Shown: positions 9,593-18,641, counted from the first letter of the stretch. The stretch: DNA of 64,000 nt from Nocardia abscessus NBRC 100374 (GCF_000308455.1 NZ_BAFP01000071.1:1-64000); one strand, 5' to 3'. Program-made: numbers and translations. The notes: generated by a model from the letters alone, not told the origin.

Positions 9593-10579
9593 TCAGCCGA
9601 CGCGCCGATACGCCGTCTTGCGTCGGTCGGCGCCCGTGCCGGGCCAGTTGCGCTTGCTCAGCTGTTTGTCGACGGCAGTGATCACCTCGGTGACGCCGAT
9701 CTGCAACAGGCCGGGGTCGGGGGTATCGGCGTCCGGGTCGCCGACCTGGCCGGCCCACAGCACGGCGTGCCGGTTCAGGAGGTGCGAAGGCGGACCGGCC
9801 CACCGTGGCGGCGTGGGACCGAACAGTAGGACGGTGCGGGTGCCGAAGGCGGTGGCCAGGTGTGCGACGCCGGTGTCCCCGCAGATCACCAGGGCGGCCT
9901 CGGCGACGGTGGCGGCCAGATCGATGAGGTTCTGCTCCCCGGCGAGCACCCGGCCCACGGGTAGACCCGCGCGTGCGGCGATGCCCAGCGCGAGTTCGCG
10001 TTCGTTCTCGTCGCCGGTGAGGACCACTTCGCGGCCGAGTACCAGCAGGTGCCGGACGACGGCGGCGAAACGGTCCGGCGGCCAGCGGCGGGCCGGTGCG
10101 CCCGCGCCGACATGCACGACCACGCAGTCGCGCCTGCTGGTCGTCGAGACCGGCGGCACCAGTCCGAGGTTGCGGCGATCCGCCCCGATGCCGTCGTATT
10201 CCAGCAGGTGACACCAGCGGTCCACCTCGTGCATATCGGGATCCCACTCGGGGCCGGACAGCTCGGGGAAGGCGGCGTTGCGAAAGGTGAGGATGCGGCC
10301 GGGTTCGATTTTGGCCAGTGTGACGATGCTTTCGGCGCTCGCGCCGTGCAGGTTGACCGCCAATTCGGGTGGAGGCGCGTCCCAGCGGAGGCTACTGGGC
10401 TCGGCGGTCGGCACCAGGGCGTCGACCGACGCGATCAGATCGACGATCGGCTTGAGCCGCTGCGGGGCCGCCAGGACGAGGCGGTCGCGCGGTTTGGCCC
10501 GGCGCAGCGCACGTAAAGCCGGGACCGCGGTGAGTAGATCACCCAGCCCACGCGCCTGCAACACGAGCAGAACCGCCAC
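9593..10579 (-). CDS. Glycosyltransferase family 9 (heptosyltransferase-like)
   Basis: A 328-residue GT-B-fold protein resembling bacterial heptosyltransferases. The N-terminal domain starts LLVLQARGLGDLLTAVPALR. The C-terminal sugar-nucleotide domain has VVVHVGAGAPARRWPPDRF and the conserved ICGDTGVAHLATAFGT motif (about 235-250). Actinobacteria lack LPS heptose, so the acceptor is probably a cell-wall or glycolipid component; the donor sugar is unknown. The start is GTG 10579 with AGGAG upstream. It is divergent from the DUF308 gene. Confidence 0.9.
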   Translation of the reverse strand: MAVLLVLQARGLGDLLTAVPALRALRRAKPRDRLVLAAPQRLKPIVDLIASVDALVPTAEPSSLRWDAPPPELAVNLHGASAESIVTLAKIEPGRILTFRNAAFPELSGPEWDPDMHEVDRWCHLLEYDGIGADRRNLGLVPPVSTTSRRDCVVVHVGAGAPARRWPPDRFAAVVRHLLVLGREVVLTGDENERELALGIAARAGLPVGRVLAGEQNLIDLAATVAEAALVICGDTGVAHLATAFGTRTVLLFGPTPPRWAGPPSHLLNRHAVLWAGQVGDPDADTPDPGLLQIGVTEVITAVDKQLSKRNWPGTGADRRKTAYRRVG

Positions 10580-10731
10580 CCTCTTCTCCTAGCCACCCGA
10601 GTCTCACCGAACCCGACCCACCCGTTCACCCCAGGGGCGCCAACGAAGAGTCACTTAGGAATAACTACCCGACCGCTCCGGCGGCGAAACGTGAACGCCG
10701 GGCAACGCTGCGGTACCGGCTGGGCAAGCGC

Positions 10732-10748
10732 GCCAGCAGCCTGCTGGC
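10732..10748. promoter_or_regulatory. Short perfect inverted repeat in a divergent promoter region
   Basis: GCCAGCA-GCC-TGCTGGC lies in the 212-bp divergent region between the glycosyltransferase and the HdeD-like gene, 43 bases before the latter's start. It could be an operator or a 5' UTR hairpin. Confidence 0.3.
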
Positions 10749-10791
10749 AAATGCGCAGTAAACACGTACCGACGGGCTATAGCATCAATGC

Positions 10792-11382
10792 ATGACGACA
10801 AACAGCGTGGTAGAGGGCCCTATGCAGTCTCTTGCCCGCAGGGCGTGGCAAACCATCCTGGTCACCGGCATCCTTGCGGTGATTCTCGGCGTCCTGATCC
10901 TGGCCTGGCCGGACATCACCCTGCAGGCCGCGGGCATCATCTTCGGCGTCTACCTGGTGGTCACCGGCTTCCTCCAGCTGATGGCAGCCTTCGGCGCGCC
11001 GGCGAGCACCGGACTGCGGGTGCTGTCGTTCGTCATCGGTCTGCTGTCCATCGTGATCGGCGTCTTCTGCTTCCGCGACGAACTGGCCTCGATCCTGCTG
11101 CTGGGTCTGTGGATCGGGATCGGCTGGCTGTTCCGCGGGGTCGCGCTGCTGGTGGCCGCGCTCTCCGAGCCGGGGACGCCGGGGCGCTGGTGGCAGGTGT
11201 TCTTCGGCCTCGTGACCGCCGTCGCGGGCGTTGTGCTGATCGTCTGGCCGGTGCGGTCGGTGGCCACACTGGCCGTGCTGGCGGGGGTGTGGCTGATCAT
11301 CATCGGCATCATGGAAGTCATCGTGGCGTTCGGGGTTCGCCACGATGCGAAGGTGGTGCGCACCGCACCCGCTGTCGCCTGA
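10792..11382 (+). CDS. HdeD/DUF308 family membrane protein
   Basis: A 196-residue protein with six hydrophobic helices arranged as three hairpins, each pair followed by a short tryptophan-containing turn (AWPDIT, VWPVRS), the signature of the HdeD/DUF308 family. In enterobacteria HdeD is linked to acid resistance; in actinobacteria the role is unknown. ATG 10792 begins MTTNSVVEGPMQSLARRAW; an internal ATG at residue 11 is a possible alternative. Confidence 0.88.
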   Translation: MTTNSVVEGPMQSLARRAWQTILVTGILAVILGVLILAWPDITLQAAGIIFGVYLVVTGFLQLMAAFGAPASTGLRVLSFVIGLLSIVIGVFCFRDELASILLLGLWIGIGWLFRGVALLVAALSEPGTPGRWWQVFFGLVTAVAGVVLIVWPVRSVATLAVLAGVWLIIIGIMEVIVAFGVRHDAKVVRTAPAVA

Positions 11383-11552
11383 TCACGAATCCGCGCGACC
11401 GTGCGCCACGGCGCCGGCTCGCGCGATGCGGTGTCTCCGGGCGCCTGACCACCACGGTTCCGTCTCGTTGGAACTCGTGACAGAATCACAGGCGCATTTT
11501 CACAGACGTCGGCTTCGGGGTTGGCCGACATCGAAAAGAACTGGAGGCACGA

Positions 11553-11858
11553 ATGATTCGTACTGCTGGGTTTGTCGGTGCGCTGGCCCTGGCAGGGGCC
11601 GCGGCCCTGCTGTCGGCGGGAACGGCGCAGGCCGCGGTCGGCATCGTGACGATCAACGGGGAACAGCGGGTGGATCCGGTGGGTTGCCTGAACACCGACG
11701 GCACCTTCTACTCCACCTTCCAGATCACCGTCGTCAACAGCACCGACCGTGCCATCACGCTGCACTCCGGGCGGGACTGCACCGGCTCCGTGATCGGTGA
11801 GCTGCCCGCCGAAAGGATCGGCTACCTGCCCAAGGGCGGCAGCGTTTCGGTCAGCTGA
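11553..11858 (+). CDS. Small secreted protein, function unknown
   Basis: A 101-residue precursor. Residues 1-27 are a clear Sec signal peptide (MIRTAGF, hydrophobic core, AQA-A cleavage site), leaving about 74 residues with two cysteines that could form a disulphide. The mature part is beta-rich in appearance. A good GGAGG ribosome-binding site precedes ATG 11553. I recognise no family. It is similar in plan to the secreted Cys-containing protein at 20899. Confidence 0.8.
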   Translation: MIRTAGFVGALALAGAAALLSAGTAQAAVGIVTINGEQRVDPVGCLNTDGTFYSTFQITVVNSTDRAITLHSGRDCTGSVIGELPAERIGYLPKGGSVSVS

Positions 11859-11961
11859 CGCCGAACGCCTGTCGCAGTAGGCGAAACCGGCCGGGTCGTG
11901 ATCCGAGCAGGGCGTCGATCACCGACGCCGCTGGGATCCGTCCCGGCCGGAACCGTTCTGG

Positions 11962-11996
11962 GTGGTGCTGATCCGGTGCCCCCGGATCGGCACCAC
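11962..11996. terminator. Strong hairpin between convergent small genes
   Basis: A 15-bp stem with one G-T wobble (arms 11962-11976 and 11982-11996, 5-base loop) ends 7 bases before the stop of the minus-strand gene at 12004 and 103 bases after the secreted-protein stop, as expected for a shared terminator. Confidence 0.75.
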
Positions 11997-12003
11997 TCGC
12001 CGC

Positions 12004-12186
12004 TCAGCGTGTGCGCGGCCAATCGCCGGGGTTCGGCACCCCGGACTCCACGGCTCCCGGCACCGGGATCGACGCCGCGACAGCCGAGCGGCGACGGCCG
12101 CGCGGATCCCACGCCATCGCCACCGCCGCGCCGCCCAACAAGACGACCACGATCATCGCCACAACGCACCAAACCAACACCGCCAT
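12004..12186 (-). CDS. Small single-pass membrane protein, function unknown
   Basis: A 60-residue protein beginning MAVLVWCVVAMIVVVLLGG: one transmembrane helix (about 2-26) followed by a polar, proline-containing tail. AGGGAGG lies just upstream of ATG 12186; a start at 12207 would add seven residues without such a site. The adjacent terminator hairpin supports a real transcript on this strand. No family is recognised. Confidence 0.5.
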   Translation of the reverse strand: MAVLVWCVVAMIVVVLLGGAAVAMAWDPRGRRRSAVAASIPVPGAVESGVPNPGDWPRTR

Positions 12187-12610
12187 TGCCTCCCTGGCAT
12201 CCCCCATCCGGCTGACAGACTGCGTTGGCTTACCAAGGCGGACAGTTGTTTTCGAGTCGCGCACAGTATTCCCCGGGTTGGTGGCGCGCGCGAGTCGGCG
12301 GCGCGGCGCTCACCCTCCGGTGCGGCGGACGAAGCTCGCCACCGATCTCGACACGGTCCGCGCACCAGCCCGAACGCAGATTCTTCCCGTGCGACGGCTT
12401 CCGGCGCAGTCGCCGGAGGAGACCGAGATCACGGACGCGCCACCGCCTGATGCCGGACCGGGCGACTCGCTCGATCCTGCCGGCGCCCGCGTTCGCCAGG
12501 TCCCGGGCGGCGTGCGCGGAGGCGCTCAGCTGCCTGTTTGCCCACTCCCGGCCGGGGTAGCACGTGGGGACCGAGGTCACCACGTAACACCGGAAAGGGC
12601 TGGGGCGGCG
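12187..12610. other. 424-bp gene-less divergent region
   Basis: I see no convincing coding sequence here. It should hold the promoters of the small membrane protein (minus) and of the DUF4383 gene (plus). The one structured element is the perfect inverted repeat ACGTGG (12562-12567) / CCACGT (12580-12585), 12 bases apart and 25 bases before the DUF4383 start, a possible operator or leader hairpin. Confidence 0.4.
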
Positions 12611-13096
12611 ATGTCTACTTCTACACCAGGTGCGGTAAAAGATCGGCGATCCCCGCTCCAAGTTGCCGCCATGGCGGTAGGGGCGGTCTTCCTCCTTGTC
12701 GGGATCCTCGGGTTCATTCCCGGGATCACCACCGATTACAGCGAGCTGGAGTGGGCGGGACACCACTCCCGAGCCCAACTGCTGGGTCTGTTCAACGTAT
12801 CCGTCCTGCACAATGTGGTGCACCTGGCTTTCGGCATCGCCGGTGTGCTGGCCGCTCGGACCGCCGCGGCGGCACGGGCGTACCTGCTCGGCGGCGGCGT
12901 GATCTATCTCGTCCTGTGGCTGTACGGGCTGATCGTGGATCCGCACAGCGACGCCAATTTCGTGCCGCTCGACACGGCCGACAATTGGCTGCACTTCGCC
13001 CTCGGTGCGGCCATGATCGCGCTCGGGGCGCTCTTGGCCCGCCGGCCGACGACTCGAGCGCCCGGAGCGGGCGGGCAGACCGGCATTCTGGAATAG
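12611..13096 (+). CDS. DUF4383 family membrane protein
   Basis: A 161-residue protein with four hydrophobic helices. The features of the DUF4383 family are visible: GILGFIPGITTDY after helix 1, LLGLFNVSVLHNVVHLAFGIAG in helix 2 and NWLHFALGAAMIALG in the last helix. The histidine-rich helices are typical, but the function is not known. ATG 12611 follows a GGAAAGG-type site. The frame is open far upstream, but those codons look non-coding. Confidence 0.9.
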   Translation: MSTSTPGAVKDRRSPLQVAAMAVGAVFLLVGILGFIPGITTDYSELEWAGHHSRAQLLGLFNVSVLHNVVHLAFGIAGVLAARTAAAARAYLLGGGVIYLVLWLYGLIVDPHSDANFVPLDTADNWLHFALGAAMIALGALLARRPTTRAPGAGGQTGILE

Positions 13097-13105
13097 CGCG
13101 ACGCT

Positions 13106-13124
13106 GAGGGAAATGCGGTCCCTC
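13106..13124 (+). terminator. Probable terminator of the DUF4383 gene
   Basis: A six-base stem GAGGGA / TCCCTC with a 7-base loop lies 10 bases after the stop codon. Confidence 0.4.
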
Positions 13125-13588
13125 GAGCCGCATGGCATCAGGGCGGCGTAGACCGCCTCTGCCAGATCGTATTCGTATGCTCGGGGATTTCGGGCGAGAT
13201 GTCGCGGCCGCAGGTTCGGAATGAACGCGATGCTACGTCTCGAGCGAGGTCGCCGAGCTCCGACGGTGGAGACGCTTCCATCCAACCGCTGGAAGTAACG
13301 CTCCAGCTACACCGACGGGAGAGGAGATGCATCAAATGTTGCTGCAATCCAGTGGATCTCGTGAATGTCGACGACCCGGCAGCGCTGGGTGTACGGCGGT
13401 ACCCTTGGCCTGATCGTCGGGCGGGGAGTCGTGGTGCGTGGATCGCCGCATATGTTGACATCGACTGCTGTTGACAACATATGATGTCAATACTTTGTGA
13501 GCCTCGGCCCGCCGCGTCGACACCGTGGCAGCTGGAGGCGGGCAGGCACTCGACCACTTCAGCGACGATCGCGGCAAGGGAGCTACCG
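13125..13588. other. 464-bp gene-less region upstream of the recombinase-like gene
   Basis: There is no convincing gene. The base composition drops locally around 13445-13500. The only clear element is the inverted repeat at 13449-13483, listed separately. Confidence 0.45.
13449..13483 (+). promoter_or_regulatory. AT-rich inverted repeat with TTGACA elements
   Basis: CATATGTTG (13449-13457) and CAACATATG (13475-13483) form a perfect 9-bp inverted repeat with 17 bases between. TTGACA occurs inside it twice (13455 and 13471), and TATGAT follows at 13480. This is a likely operator-promoter for the small gene starting at 13589, although the leader would be about 100 bases. Confidence 0.45.
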
Positions 13589-13915
13589 ATGAGGGCCAAA
13601 CCACCCGCGCTGGGATACCTCCGCAAGGACATCTCAGGTGTGTCCCAGGACTGGGACGAAGCGCAGATGCGGAGCTTGGCGAAACGCCTGGGCTATGAGT
13701 TGTGCAAAACCGTCACCTTCGGCGCCGGCACCGACGCGCCGGTGGATCGCCTGATCGACGCCGCCCGGAATTTCGGTGTCGACGCGGTCATCGCCCCGGG
13801 TCTGGATCACTTCGGCAATACGGTGCCCGGCGAACTCGTGGAGGTCTGCGACCTGATCACGGTCACGCCGCAGCAGACCTACTCCCGCTCGGCACTCTCC
13901 CGGATCTGGGCGTAG
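13589..13915 (+). CDS. Small recombinase-like protein, function unknown
   Basis: A 108-residue protein. LGYLRKDIS near the N-terminus, DEAQMRSLAKRLGYELCKTV and a D-x2-R-L-I-D-A-A-R stretch resemble the fold of the N-terminal domain of serine recombinases (resolvase beta-alpha units). The catalytic Ser and the R-x-S-x2-Q motif are missing and no DNA-binding domain follows. It is probably a repurposed or degenerate domain. ATG 13589 has GGGAG seven bases upstream; earlier in-frame codons from 13481 look non-coding. Confidence 0.6.
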   Translation: MRAKPPALGYLRKDISGVSQDWDEAQMRSLAKRLGYELCKTVTFGAGTDAPVDRLIDAARNFGVDAVIAPGLDHFGNTVPGELVEVCDLITVTPQQTYSRSALSRIWA

Positions 13916-14011
13916 TTCCCCCAGCAAGCTCGGTGAAGCGCGATTCCCGTGCGCACCGGAGCTCCGTCAGATCGTTTCGCGCACCCGGCCATTCGGCTAC
14001 GATCGAGCTCC

Positions 14012-14719
14012 GTGGCTGACACAGTGGTGTGGGCGGGGCAGCCGTCCCTCGGGGATGTCGATACCGGCAAGCGCGCGAATCGTAGGGACCGGGCCCGTCT
14101 GATCTCGGTGGTCACCGGACTGATCGGCGCGCTGCTCGCCGTGGCCGTGCCGTTCCTCCCGGTCCGGATGGACGCCGCAACCATTGCCTGGCCCGAAGCG
14201 GGCGTGGTGAACAGTGTGGCGGCGCCGCTGGTGTCCTACGCGCCCACTCGGCTGTCCGCGCAGGTTCCCTACGCTGCGTTGACCACTCTGGCCGCCACCG
14301 GGGGTGTCGCCGTCTCGACGGTGCCGCGACAGTCGGCGGATATGGAGCGGTACGGATTCGTCGTCAAAGTCGTTCCGGACACCGCCGATCAGCCTGGGCG
14401 GGTCGACGTGGTCTCCCGCAGCACACTGCTCTGGTCCGCGCCCCTGGAGTCGGTCCGCGGGCAGTCCGGCACGGTGGCGATCGAGGTGTCGGCAGGCCGG
14501 ACGGCGGTGTCGGGCCTGGGTGATCCGGACAGCGTGACCGATTCCGACGTGCGTCCCCAGGTCGTCGGTGTCTTCACCGACTTGACCGGGGCCGCGCCGG
14601 AGGGAATGCGGGTGGATATCGCGGTCGATTCCCGGTTTTCGACCTCGCCGACGCTTCTCAAATCATCACGTCGTACTAGGGGGAGTATGTCGACAAGCGA
14701 TGGTCGGGTTGTTGGCTAG
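14012..14719 (+). pseudogene. Truncated arabinosyltransferase (EmbA/B/C), N-terminal part only
   Basis: The 235 encoded residues match the beginning of Emb arabinosyltransferases: first transmembrane helix (SVVTGLIGALLAVAVPFLPV), then the extracytoplasmic N-terminal domain with MDAATIAWPEAG, APLVSYAPTRL, STVPRQ and the conserved RPQVVGVFTDLTGAAPEGM and DSRFSTSPTLLK. Intact Emb proteins are about 1,050-1,100 residues and continue at this point into a GT-C membrane domain with the catalytic Asp and a C-terminal carbohydrate-binding domain. Here the frame stops 18 codons after SPTLLK in unrelated sequence, and no membrane segments follow in any frame up to 15019. GTG 14012 is the likely original start. 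It is presumably non-functional as a transferase. Confidence 0.75.
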
Positions 14720-15019
14720 GCGTTCGTGGCGGAAGTCGGCGCCGTAGCAGCTCGTCAGGGTCGGCGATCTGGAGGATGGTTACCGTCGCGCGACCCTGAG
14801 CGGGTGTTCGGTTGACCGTTGCGCCACTGGACCGTGTGACTGTGCGGGTTTTTGCAGATCACCGGCGACCGTCTCAGGGGCACCCGGATCGATGGAGGAA
14901 CGGTATCGGTTGTGCGGCGGATCGGTGGAGATGCTGGTCGTCAGTGTCTCGGCCGGGGCGTAGTTGCCGCATGCTGACGGACGGAGGTCGGCCCAGCACC
15001 CGGAGAAGGGAGATGGACG
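14720..15019. other. 300-bp gene-less stretch after the emb remnant
   Basis: I found no continuation of the emb reading frame and no other gene. A weak inverted repeat TCAGGGTCG (14755-14763) / CGACCCTGA (14791-14799) is present. The promoter of the L,D-transpeptidase should lie in the last 150 bases. Confidence 0.4.
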
Positions 15020-16216
15020 GTGGCATTGGGACGTCGTCGGCTGCTGATCGGCTTCGCCGGTGCGGGCGGTCTCGCCCTGGCCGGATGGGGATGGTCGCGA
15101 GAACTCGCGCCGCCACCCGAACCCGCCACAATCCGATTCGATCCCCCACCCGGCACCCACGAAGTCGAAGCGCGCAGCCCCGGCACGATCACCGTCACCG
15201 ACGGGACGCTGCGGTCGGTCGAATGGATCGATGAAACCGGCAGATCCCTGCCGGGCGCATCGGCACCCGATCATCGATCCTGGACCAGCACCGAACCACT
15301 CGGCTACGGACACACCTACACCGCGAAAGCCGTCGCTCACGGCGAAACCGGCGAGGTCACCGCGACGACAACCTGCACCACAGTGGCACCGCAACAGCTC
15401 ATCGACGTCTCCCTACGCTCCGCCAATCTCGTCGAGCTGGCCGAAAACGACACTTACGGGGTGGGTTTCGTGCTCGTCGCCCATTTCGATGAACCAGTCG
15501 ATCGAGCGGCTGTGGAACGCCACCTGAAGGTCACCACCCAGCCTGCCGTCACCGGTGGCTGGTACTGGCTCGACGAACAGAACGCACACTGGCGGCCGGA
15601 GCACTATCACGCACCGGGAACCAGGATCACGGTCGCGGCCGAACTCTTCGGCCGCGCGCTCGGCGACGGCCGCTACGGCCTGCGTGACCAACGGGTTTCG
15701 GTGATCATCGGGCCCGCGCACGTCGCGATCGCCGACGACGACACCAAACAGATCGAGGTCTTCGACAACGGAGACCTGGTGCGCAGCATGCCGACATCGA
15801 TGGGCATGGGCGGCACCGCGGTCGTCGGCGGCACAGTCATGTCGTTCTGGACTCGGCCGGGCATCTACACCGTGCTGGACCGAAACAACCCGGTGATCAT
15901 GGACTCCGCCAGCTACGGCCTGCCCACCAACTCCGCGCTCGGCTACCGCACGAGCATCAACCATGCGGTCCGCATCAGCCACGACGGAATTTTCGTGCAC
16001 GCATTGGCCGCGAGCATGTGGGCCCAAGGCAACACCAACGTCTCACACGGCTGCCTGAACATCTCCCCGGCCGATGCCGCATGGTTCTACGACTTCGTCA
16101 TCCCGGGCGACGTGGTCGAAGTCCGCAACACCGGCGGCGACACCCTCGATATCTGGCAGAACGGGGATTGGAGCATCCCGTGGTCCGACTGGCTTCGCGG
16201 TGGCGCCCACACATGA
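15020..16216 (+). CDS. L,D-transpeptidase (YkuD domain, LdtMt2-like) with Ig-like domains
   Basis: A 398-residue periplasmic-side enzyme that makes 3-3 peptidoglycan cross-links. The N-terminus has twin arginine-like basic residues and one hydrophobic segment (about 8-23), a signal anchor. Two beta-rich Ig-like domains follow (about 35-240), then the YkuD domain (about 245-375) with VRISHDGIFVHALAA and the catalytic SHGCLNIS motif (Cys345). The C-terminal DWSIPWSDW tail resembles that of mycobacterial Ldt. GTG 15020 has AAGGGAG upstream. It is a stand-alone gene. Confidence 0.95.
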   Translation: MALGRRRLLIGFAGAGGLALAGWGWSRELAPPPEPATIRFDPPPGTHEVEARSPGTITVTDGTLRSVEWIDETGRSLPGASAPDHRSWTSTEPLGYGHTYTAKAVAHGETGEVTATTTCTTVAPQQLIDVSLRSANLVELAENDTYGVGFVLVAHFDEPVDRAAVERHLKVTTQPAVTGGWYWLDEQNAHWRPEHYHAPGTRITVAAELFGRALGDGRYGLRDQRVSVIIGPAHVAIADDDTKQIEVFDNGDLVRSMPTSMGMGGTAVVGGTVMSFWTRPGIYTVLDRNNPVIMDSASYGLPTNSALGYRTSINHAVRISHDGIFVHALAASMWAQGNTNVSHGCLNISPADAAWFYDFVIPGDVVEVRNTGGDTLDIWQNGDWSIPWSDWLRGGAHT

Positions 16217-16251
16217 CACGAACGAGAAAGAAGCGCTGATCTGTTGCAGTA

Positions 16252-17688
16252 CTAGGCGAGACCTGCGGTGGACAGGGCGGTCGCGAGGCCGGTGTTGTGG
16301 CAGCCGACCCAGTCCAGGTATCCGTCCGGTCGGACGAGAGCGGCTGTCGCTCCTGCCCACTCCGGCCGGTCCTGGATCGGGACTGTTCGCGCGAGCGGCA
16401 GATTCGCGGCCGGCTTCAGGGCGCCGGTTAGATCGAGCAGTACGTGACGTGCGTCGGTGAGGGTTGTGAAGAGCGTGCGACCGTCGGTCAGCGGCAGGTC
16501 GGGGGCGTGGTGGCCGGTGAGGTGGTGCGTGCCGGGTGCGGCCGGGTAGGTCACCGACAGCCCGGATATTTGTTCGCCGAGCGTGCGAGCGAATTCGGGT
16601 CGGTCGGTGATCATCGCGGACAAGAGTGCGCGTAACTGCCTGCCGTCCGGTGAGAAGGCGGTCATCAGTGCTGCCTGGGCTTGTGTGCTGCGCAGCGCTC
16701 GAGAACCGACGGGATGTCGCTCGGTGTGGTAGGTATCGAGCAGACCTTCGGGTGCTCGCCCTGACACGGTGGCGGCAAGCTTCCAGCCGAGGTTCATCGC
16801 GTCCGCGAGGCCGAGATTCATTCCGACCCCACCGGCCGGCATGTGCTGGTGTGCCGCGTCACCGGCGAGCAATACCCTGCCGGTTCGGTAGCGTTCGGCT
16901 TGCCGGGTGGCATTGCCGAAGCGCGACAACCACTTCGGCGAGTGCATTACCCAGTCCGTCCCGGCGATTGCGATGGTCTTCGCCCGCAGTTCGTCAAGTG
17001 TGAGGGCACCGGGCCAGTCGGTCCGCAGATCCTGGGGAGTGATACCGATCAGGCGGTATGAGCCACCGGGTAGTCGCACACTCATGAGCAGGCCCGACTC
17101 GGTCCATTCGGTGAGGACGGGCTGGGGCGGTGGGTCGGCGAGTTCGACGTCGCCGAGCCAACCCAGCATGGTCGACTCGTCGCCCGGATAGGCGATGCCC
17201 GCGGCCTGCCGGACCGTGCTGCGGACCCCGTCACACCCCACGACCCATTCGGCCTCGATGTCGGCCCCCTCATCGACGTGCACCGTGATCGACTCGCCCC
17301 GTACGGTCAATCCGGCTACGCGCTGCCCGCGCCTGATATCGGCTCCGGCCGCACGAGCGTGTGCTTCCAAAAGTTGTTCGGTCCGTATCTGCGGCAGTGA
17401 CAGCGTGAATGGGTACGAAGTATCCAGCAGCCGGAAATCCAGCCGAGTATCCAGCGCGGCGAAGTGTCCGCTCGGGATCCGGCTCCCTTCAGCGAGAAAA
17501 CGGTGCACGAGGGCTCGAGACGCCAGCATCTCGAGGGTGCGCGGATGGATGGCCAGCGCTTTGGAATTCGGGTCCGGCTCGGTACGTGCCTCTAACACCA
17601 GCACTTCGACGCCGCCCAAGCGCAATTCCGCGGCCAACCACAGCCCGACCGGGCCCGCGCCGACTACAACGACTTGGCGATGCCTCAC
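16252..17688 (-). CDS. FAD-dependent aromatic hydroxylase-type monooxygenase
   Basis: A 478-residue class A flavoprotein monooxygenase (PHBH fold), related to polyketide hydroxylases and rifampicin monooxygenase. Residues 5-35 hold the GAGPVGL dinucleotide motif and EARTEPDPNSKA; near 285-310 is the GDAAHQHMPAGGVGMNLGLADAMN FAD/pyrophosphate motif; a thioredoxin-like C-terminal domain follows. It would hydroxylate an aromatic or drug-like substrate with NAD(P)H and O2. GTG 17688 has GAGGAGG upstream. It is the last gene of a TetR-SDR-monooxygenase operon, so it is probably induced by a small molecule; detoxification or catabolism are both possible. Confidence 0.9.
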   Translation of the reverse strand: MRHRQVVVVGAGPVGLWLAAELRLGGVEVLVLEARTEPDPNSKALAIHPRTLEMLASRALVHRFLAEGSRIPSGHFAALDTRLDFRLLDTSYPFTLSLPQIRTEQLLEAHARAAGADIRRGQRVAGLTVRGESITVHVDEGADIEAEWVVGCDGVRSTVRQAAGIAYPGDESTMLGWLGDVELADPPPQPVLTEWTESGLLMSVRLPGGSYRLIGITPQDLRTDWPGALTLDELRAKTIAIAGTDWVMHSPKWLSRFGNATRQAERYRTGRVLLAGDAAHQHMPAGGVGMNLGLADAMNLGWKLAATVSGRAPEGLLDTYHTERHPVGSRALRSTQAQAALMTAFSPDGRQLRALLSAMITDRPEFARTLGEQISGLSVTYPAAPGTHHLTGHHAPDLPLTDGRTLFTTLTDARHVLLDLTGALKPAANLPLARTVPIQDRPEWAGATAALVRPDGYLDWVGCHNTGLATALSTAGLA

Positions 17689-17728
17689 GGCCGCCTCCTC
17701 TCACAAGTCATCACAAGGTGGTAGAAGT

Positions 17729-18529
17729 TCAGGCCTCGTGGTGAAATCGGCTGCCGAGTTCGGTGCCTAGGCGTTCGGAATCGATGAGGCGGTGTATCGG
17801 TGCGACGAGCGCCGGGGCGATGCATCCGATCGTGGCCAGTAGGCGTGTTTCGATGGGGGCGACGACGATTTCATCGACGTTATCGCGAATTGCTCGGATG
17901 ACAGCGTGGGAAACTTGCTGTGGTGTGGCCGTGCGCATTCCCGGTGGGACTCGGCTGCCGCTGTCGGCGAACATTCCGGCGTCACGGACGAACCCGGGTT
18001 CGACGATGGATACGCCGATCTCGGCGTCGCGAAGATCGTGCCGCAGGGCCAGCGCGAAGCCGCGCAGGCCGAATTTGGTCGCGTTGTACAAGCTGACCCG
18101 CGGTGCGGGCAGCAGGCCGGCGACCGACCCCATGAATACGATGTGACCCGCTCGCCGCGTACTCATCTGCGCGGCCAGATTGCGGGCGAGCAACATCGGC
18201 GCCCGCAGATTGACATCGAGGACACGGTCGAGATCAGCGTCGGAGAAATCGAGAATATGCCCGCCTGCCGGTAGACCGGCGTTGGCGATGAGAACATCCA
18301 CTGGTCCGGCCTGGGCGAGCAGGCGCGACAGGTCCTCGAGGTTCGACAGATCGGCGGGAATTACGGCTGCGTCCAGTTCGGCGGCGAGCGCGCACAGAGC
18401 GTCGGGGCGACGGCCGGTAAGCACGAGTTCGGCACCACAGGAGGCGAGTTCACGCGCCACCGCGTGCCCGAGACCACCGGTAGCGCCGGTGAGCAGCACT
18501 CTGGCGGAGGCCAGTTCGACAGGGGACAT
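17729..18529 (-). CDS. Short-chain dehydrogenase/reductase
   Basis: A 266-residue SDR. LLTGATGGLGHAVA is the cofactor glycine motif, NAGLPAG follows, and SLYNATKFGLR contains the catalytic Tyr-x3-Lys. The C-terminal region (IVEPGFV) is of the classical type. ATG 18529 has AAAGGA upstream; earlier in-frame codons are implausible. It lies 40 bases upstream of the FAD-monooxygenase gene in the same operon and presumably acts on the same compound. Confidence 0.92.
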   Translation of the reverse strand: MSPVELASARVLLTGATGGLGHAVARELASCGAELVLTGRRPDALCALAAELDAAVIPADLSNLEDLSRLLAQAGPVDVLIANAGLPAGGHILDFSDADLDRVLDVNLRAPMLLARNLAAQMSTRRAGHIVFMGSVAGLLPAPRVSLYNATKFGLRGFALALRHDLRDAEIGVSIVEPGFVRDAGMFADSGSRVPPGMRTATPQQVSHAVIRAIRDNVDEIVVAPIETRLLATIGCIAPALVAPIHRLIDSERLGTELGSRFHHEA

Positions 18530-18641
18530 GATCGGTTCCTTTCGTACCGTCGGCGACGTCGACGATCGGCTCGATCGAGGTGGCAGGGACTTCGGCGCCA
18601 CACGGTGAGGGCATCCCGTCCTCGGCGCCTTATGGGCCGGT

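Noticed and set aside
12011..12610. In-frame extension upstream of the DUF4383 protein
   Set aside because: Residues are Pro/Arg/Thr-rich without family match; ATG 12611 begins where the family N-terminus is expected.
14755..14799. Inverted repeat TCAGGGTCG/CGACCCTGA as terminator of the emb remnant
   Set aside because: A 27-base loop and 9-bp arms are too weak to claim; mentioned only as a weak repeat.
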